64,000 nucleotides of DNA from Acidobacteriota bacterium. GTDB taxonomy: Bacteria; Acidobacteriota; Holophagae; Thermotomaculales; Thermotomaculaceae. Shown here piece by piece: positions 60,989 through 64,000 of this stretch. The position numbers and the translations under genes were made by a program. Every line of letters starts with the position of its first letter. Positions within the stretch are counted from its first letter, which is position 1. The DNA is taken from contig JAADGL010000025.1 in NCBI GenBank assembly GCA_013152385.1, forward strand, positions 30,713 to 94,712, in the 5' to 3' direction. The notes beneath the pieces are model-generated. The model did not search any database, was not told where the DNA came from, and worked only from the letters and a program-made list of their open reading frames with translations.

Positions 60989-61808
60989 CGGCACCAGCCC
61001 TCCAGATGTTCAGCAATTTTCGCAGAAGATTGGAAAACTGCTCCAGCGGATAGAGATTCGGGCCGTCGGAAAGTGCCTCCTCCGGATGTTCATGCACCTC
61101 AAAAAAGAACCCGCTCACCCCGAGGCCGGCGGCAGCTTTGGCCAAAGCCGGAATAAACTCCCGCTGCCCTCCGGTGGCGTCACCGAGCCCTCCCGGCAGT
61201 TGCACCGAATGCGTCGCATCAAACATGACCGGATACCCGAATGCCGACATTACCGGAAAAGATTTGAAATCCACCACAAGGTTGTTATACCCGAAGGAAG
61301 ACCCCCGTTCCGTCAGAATGATTTTCCGATTTCCGGTGGATTCAATTTTTTTTACCGCATTTTTCATGTCCCAGGGCGCAAGAAACTGGCCTTTTTTCAC
61401 ATTCACAATTTTCCCGGTTTCTCCGGCGGCAACCAGCATATCCGTCTGCCTGCACAAAAATGCAGGAATCTGGAGAATATCCGCGACGCCGGCAACAACC
61501 TCGGCCTGAGACGGCAAGTGGAAATCCGTTAAAATCGGCACATCCAGCTCTTCCTTTACACGCCGGAGGATATCAAGACCTTTCCCCAGCCCGGGGCCGC
61601 GGTAACTTTCAATGGAAGAGCGGTTTGCTTTGTCAAAAGAAGCCTTGAAAACGAAGGGGATGTCCAACACCTCGGTAATACTCTTTAATCTTGAAGCGAT
61701 ACTATAAACAATCTCCTCCGTTTCAATGACACAGGGGCCCGAAACCAGAAAAAAACTCTGCCCCCCCTCTGAAATTCGGTTATAAAGCTTCTGTGTATCG
61801 TCACTCAT
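60972..61808 (-). CDS. kdsA: KDO-8-phosphate synthase
   Basis: KdsA condenses PEP with arabinose-5-phosphate. The 278 residues show [51 protein letters not shown] and [14 protein letters not shown], then [11 protein letters not shown], matching the family. The Cys in SGPC and His/Glu metal positions are present, so either a metal or a non-metal class is possible. Its ATG overlaps the pyrG stop by 4 bases. Confidence 0.96.
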   Translation of the reverse strand: MSDDTQKLYNRISEGGQSFFLVSGPCVIETEEIVYSIASRLKSITEVLDIPFVFKASFDKANRSSIESYRGPGLGKGLDILRRVKEELDVPILTDFHLPSQAEVVAGVADILQIPAFLCRQTDMLVAAGETGKIVNVKKGQFLAPWDMKNAVKKIESTGNRKIILTERGSSFGYNNLVVDFKSFPVMSAFGYPVMFDATHSVQLPGGLGDATGGQREFIPALAKAAAGLGVSGFFFEVHEHPEEALSDGPNLYPLEQFSNLLRKLLNIWRAGADVEMD

Positions 61809-63418
61809 TTGTTTTTCTCCGTCCGGTGTCTGTAGGATGCCCGGATAAAATCTACAAATAATGGCTGTGGCTTCAGTGGTTTAGACTTAAATTCGGGATG
61901 AAATTGACAACCGAGATACCAGGGATGATTGTCCAGCTCCACAATTTCAACAAATTTACCGTCAGGGGAAATACCGGTAAATTTTAACCCGGCTTCCTCC
62001 AGCTGTCCCCGATAAGCCATATTGAACTCATACCGATGCCTGTGACGTTCCTGAATGTTTTTTTCGCGATATGCCTTGAATGCGAAAGAATCCCTGCTCT
62101 GAATTGTACACGCATAAGCACCGAGGCGCATATTCCCCCCCATTTCTTCAACATCCAGCAACTCTCTCAACTTATAGATAATGCGATGGGGCGGTTTTTC
62201 GTCAAACTCAGTGGAATTGGCATCTGCCAATCCGGCCACATTCCGGGCAAATTCTATTGTCGCCAGCTGCATACCCAGGCAAATCCCGAAAAACGGAATT
62301 TTATTTACCCTTGCATACTCAATCGCCAGCAGCATTCCCTCAATTCCCCGGCCGCCGAATCCTCCCGGAATCAAAACACCGTCCACTTCGTTTAACAGTG
62401 CAAGGCTGGATTCGTCTTTCTCAAACATCGAAGAATCAAACCATCGGAGTTTTACCCGAAGTCCGTTGGCAAAACCCGCATGGGCAAGCGCTTCATTCAA
62501 CGACTTGTAAGAATCCGCGTATTCCACATATTTTCCTACAATGCCGATTTCAACTTCATCGGTGGGGTTTTCAATCTTCGTCCGCAGTTCCTTCCATTTT
62601 TTCAGTCCTCTGCCCTGCTTTCTTAATGCAAGATAGCGGCAGATCGCATTGTCCAGCCCCTGCTGCTCAAACATAATGGGAACAAAATAAATGTTCGTAA
62701 CATCCCTGGCCTCGAAAACCGATTCCCTTCTCACATTGCAGAAAAGGGCAATTTTATCCTTAATGCTCTCCGGCAATTCACGTTCCGTCCGGCAGAGAAT
62801 AATATCCGGTTGAATTCCGATCTCCCTCAGTTGTTTAACACTATGCTGAGTCGGCTTACTCTTCAATTCTCCGGCCGCTTTGATATAGGGAACATACGTT
62901 AAATGAATGTACAAAACCTCATCCCGGGCATGTTCCAGGCCGAACTGCCGGATTGCTTCCAGAAACGGAAGAGATTCGATATCACCCACAGTACCGCCGA
63001 TTTCAGCAATTAAAACATCCACATCATCCGCAATCCTCTTTATACTGTGTTTAATTTCATCCGTCACATGTGGAATCACCTGCACTGTTTTTCCGAGATA
63101 ATCCCCCCGGCGTTCTTTTGTCAGTACAGAGTTGTAAATCTTCCCTGCTGTCTGATTGTGAAACTTTGTCGAATGAGAAGATGTAAACCGTTCATAATGA
63201 CCGAGATCCAAATCCGTCTCCGTACCGTCATCCGCCACATAGACTTCCCCGTGCTGGAACGGGCTCATTGTTCCGGGATCCACATTGAGATAAGGGTCAA
63301 ATTTTTGAAGTGTTACCTTATACCCCCGATCCTCCAGCAGCGCGCCGATGGAGGCGGCGGCAATCCCCTTCCCCAGCGACGAAAGAACCCCCCCCGTCAC
63401 AAAAATAAACTTCGTCAT
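61805..63418 (-). CDS. pyrG: CTP synthase
   Basis: PyrG makes CTP from UTP and glutamine; CTP is the substrate of KdsB encoded just upstream. The 537-residue protein has the synthetase domain ([13 protein letters not shown] at the start, [31 protein letters not shown]) and a C-terminal glutamine amidotransferase domain ([19 protein letters not shown] with the catalytic Cys, and [15 protein letters not shown] with His/Glu). It overlaps kdsB and kdsA by 4 bases each. The kdsB-pyrG-kdsA order is found in many Gram-negative bacteria. Confidence 0.97.
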   Translation of the reverse strand: MTKFIFVTGGVLSSLGKGIAAASIGALLEDRGYKVTLQKFDPYLNVDPGTMSPFQHGEVYVADDGTETDLDLGHYERFTSSHSTKFHNQTAGKIYNSVLTKERRGDYLGKTVQVIPHVTDEIKHSIKRIADDVDVLIAEIGGTVGDIESLPFLEAIRQFGLEHARDEVLYIHLTYVPYIKAAGELKSKPTQHSVKQLREIGIQPDIILCRTERELPESIKDKIALFCNVRRESVFEARDVTNIYFVPIMFEQQGLDNAICRYLALRKQGRGLKKWKELRTKIENPTDEVEIGIVGKYVEYADSYKSLNEALAHAGFANGLRVKLRWFDSSMFEKDESSLALLNEVDGVLIPGGFGGRGIEGMLLAIEYARVNKIPFFGICLGMQLATIEFARNVAGLADANSTEFDEKPPHRIIYKLRELLDVEEMGGNMRLGAYACTIQSRDSFAFKAYREKNIQERHRHRYEFNMAYRGQLEEAGLKFTGISPDGKFVEIVELDNHPWYLGCQFHPEFKSKPLKPQPLFVDFIRASYRHRTEKNK

Positions 63419-64000
63419 TCAATATCTCCCAATAAGGCTTTCAGTTGAAGATAATCTTCATTTGTGTCAATACCAATTCCGGAATAATCCGTCTGCTCGA
63501 CATGAATCCGGACGCCGTTTTCCAATGCCCGCAATTGCTCCAGCCCTTCAATTTTCTCCAGCATACCTTCCTTCATCCGGGCAAAAGCCAGAAGAAATTC
63601 CCGTTTATAACCATAAATTCCCACGTGTTTAAACCAGTGGCCCATCTCATCATTCTTTACATCGAACTTAAGGTTCATTCCCGGACTTTTGCGAAACGGA
63701 ATCGGGCTGCGGGAAAAATAAATTGCGTTTCCGTTACCGTCGGATACCACCTTGACCACATTGGGGTTAAAAAGCTCCCGTTTATCCATAATCCGGGCCA
63801 TCACCGTGGACATCTGCAACTTTGAATCCCTCTGAAAAGGCCGAATCAATGCATCAATCACTTTGTTTGTGATCAGCGGCTCATCACCCTGCACATTCAC
63901 AATCACATCTGCATCCAGCCCCTCGGCAACCTCCGCAATCCGGTCGGTACCGGAACGGTGTTCCGTGGAGGTCATAACCGCTTTTCCGCCGAAAGAAATC
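63415..64000 (-). CDS. kdsB: 3-deoxy-manno-octulosonate cytidylyltransferase, 3' part
   Basis: KdsB makes CMP-Kdo from CTP and Kdo, activating it for LPS core synthesis. The window contains ~195 C-terminal residues; the frame runs to base 64000, so the N-terminal ~50 residues with the CTP-binding LPA(S/T)R motif lie beyond. Visible: [59 protein letters not shown], and [10 protein letters not shown]. These are diagnostic. The Met at 63975 is internal, not the true start. Confidence 0.95.
   Translation of the reverse strand, partial: ISFGGKAVMTSTEHRSGTDRIAEVAEGLDADVIVNVQGDEPLITNKVIDALIRPFQRDSKLQMSTVMARIMDKRELFNPNVVKVVSDGNGNAIYFSRSPIPFRKSPGMNLKFDVKNDEMGHWFKHVGIYGYKREFLLAFARMKEGMLEKIEGLEQLRALENGVRIHVEQTDYSGIGIDTNEDYLQLKALLGDIE

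Noticed and set aside
1-64000. Mobile elements, CRISPR arrays, phage or defence genes
   Set aside because: I looked for transposase or integrase motifs, repeat-spacer arrays, and toxin-antitoxin or restriction genes and found none. Gene content and composition are uniform.

Overview
This window is a dense, ordinary-looking chromosomal segment of a Gram-negative (LPS-making) bacterium. It carries about 50 protein genes, two tRNAs, no rRNA, no CRISPR array, no transposase and no phage gene. The outer membrane is inferred from a nearly complete Kdo branch (kdsA, kdsB, kdsC, kdsD), lapA/lapB, and Lpt transport genes (lptB, an LptC/LptA-type protein, a fused LptF-LptG). HPr kinase with a Ser46-type HPr, GlnRS next to GluRS, a fused isobutyryl-CoA mutase, a Hanks kinase/FHA pair and a PATAN/DUF4388 protein fit a deep-branching lineage (Acidobacteriota-like or a neighbouring under-sampled phylum). 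I cannot assign the phylum from sequence alone. Many genes start with TTG, and neighbours often overlap by 4 to 20 bases.

Layout. 1-3925: the 3' end of rdgB converging on icmF. 4096-15148: a long plus-strand operon, accA-recJ-lptC/A-lptB-rpoN-hpf-ptsN-hprK-EIIA(man)-ptsH-ptsI, resembling the classical lptB-rpoN-hpf-ptsN neighbourhood but with a full EI/HPr/HPrK relay and no sugar permease. 15238-17131: miaB and a bifunctional-nuclease-family gene. 17223-18308: serC, reversed. 18523-20835: one gene encoding LptF and LptG in a single chain. 20953-26891, minus: a PATAN/SPOR membrane protein, an XRE regulator, and an aroB-aroD-aroEK shikimate operon. 27066-27242: a 58-residue ferredoxin with its own strong promoter. 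27288-31776, minus: rsmB, a two-CCG-domain Fe-S protein, dsbD and a thioredoxin. 31942-37926, minus: U32 peptidase/tRNA hydroxylase, mltG, lepA and a Ser/Thr kinase. 37938-39250, minus: an FHA protein preceded by tRNA-Gln and tRNA-Glu. 39406-42577: glnS (+) facing gltX (-). 42740-45273: a sugar-isomerase-like protein and an IspH-UbiA fusion. 45321-47777, minus: PilZ, an HD-GYP response regulator and a coiled-coil protein. 47944-49716: a CLC chloride transporter. 49741-64000, minus: a tightly packed series kdsB-pyrG-kdsA-kdsD-kdsC-lapA-lapB-fabH-rsmD-mcp-metH-DUF4124-hemW.

How it works together. The strongest theme is envelope building. Kdo is made and activated (pyrG supplies CTP), fabH and accA supply fatty acids, LapA/LapB would tune lipid A supply, and the Lpt proteins carry LPS out. 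The Lpt parts look condensed: LptF and LptG are one polypeptide, and the LptC/LptA component is one 568-residue membrane-anchored protein. A second theme is signalling: regulatory PTS plus sigma-54, kinase plus FHA, PilZ plus HD-GYP, and a divergent chemoreceptor. The least ordinary items are the single-chain Lpt proteins, the IspH-UbiA fusion, the AroE-AroK fusion, and an rsmD gene with no conventional start codon. No gene-free stretch exceeds 300 bases; the longest (18309-18522) shows only weak promoter-like sequence.
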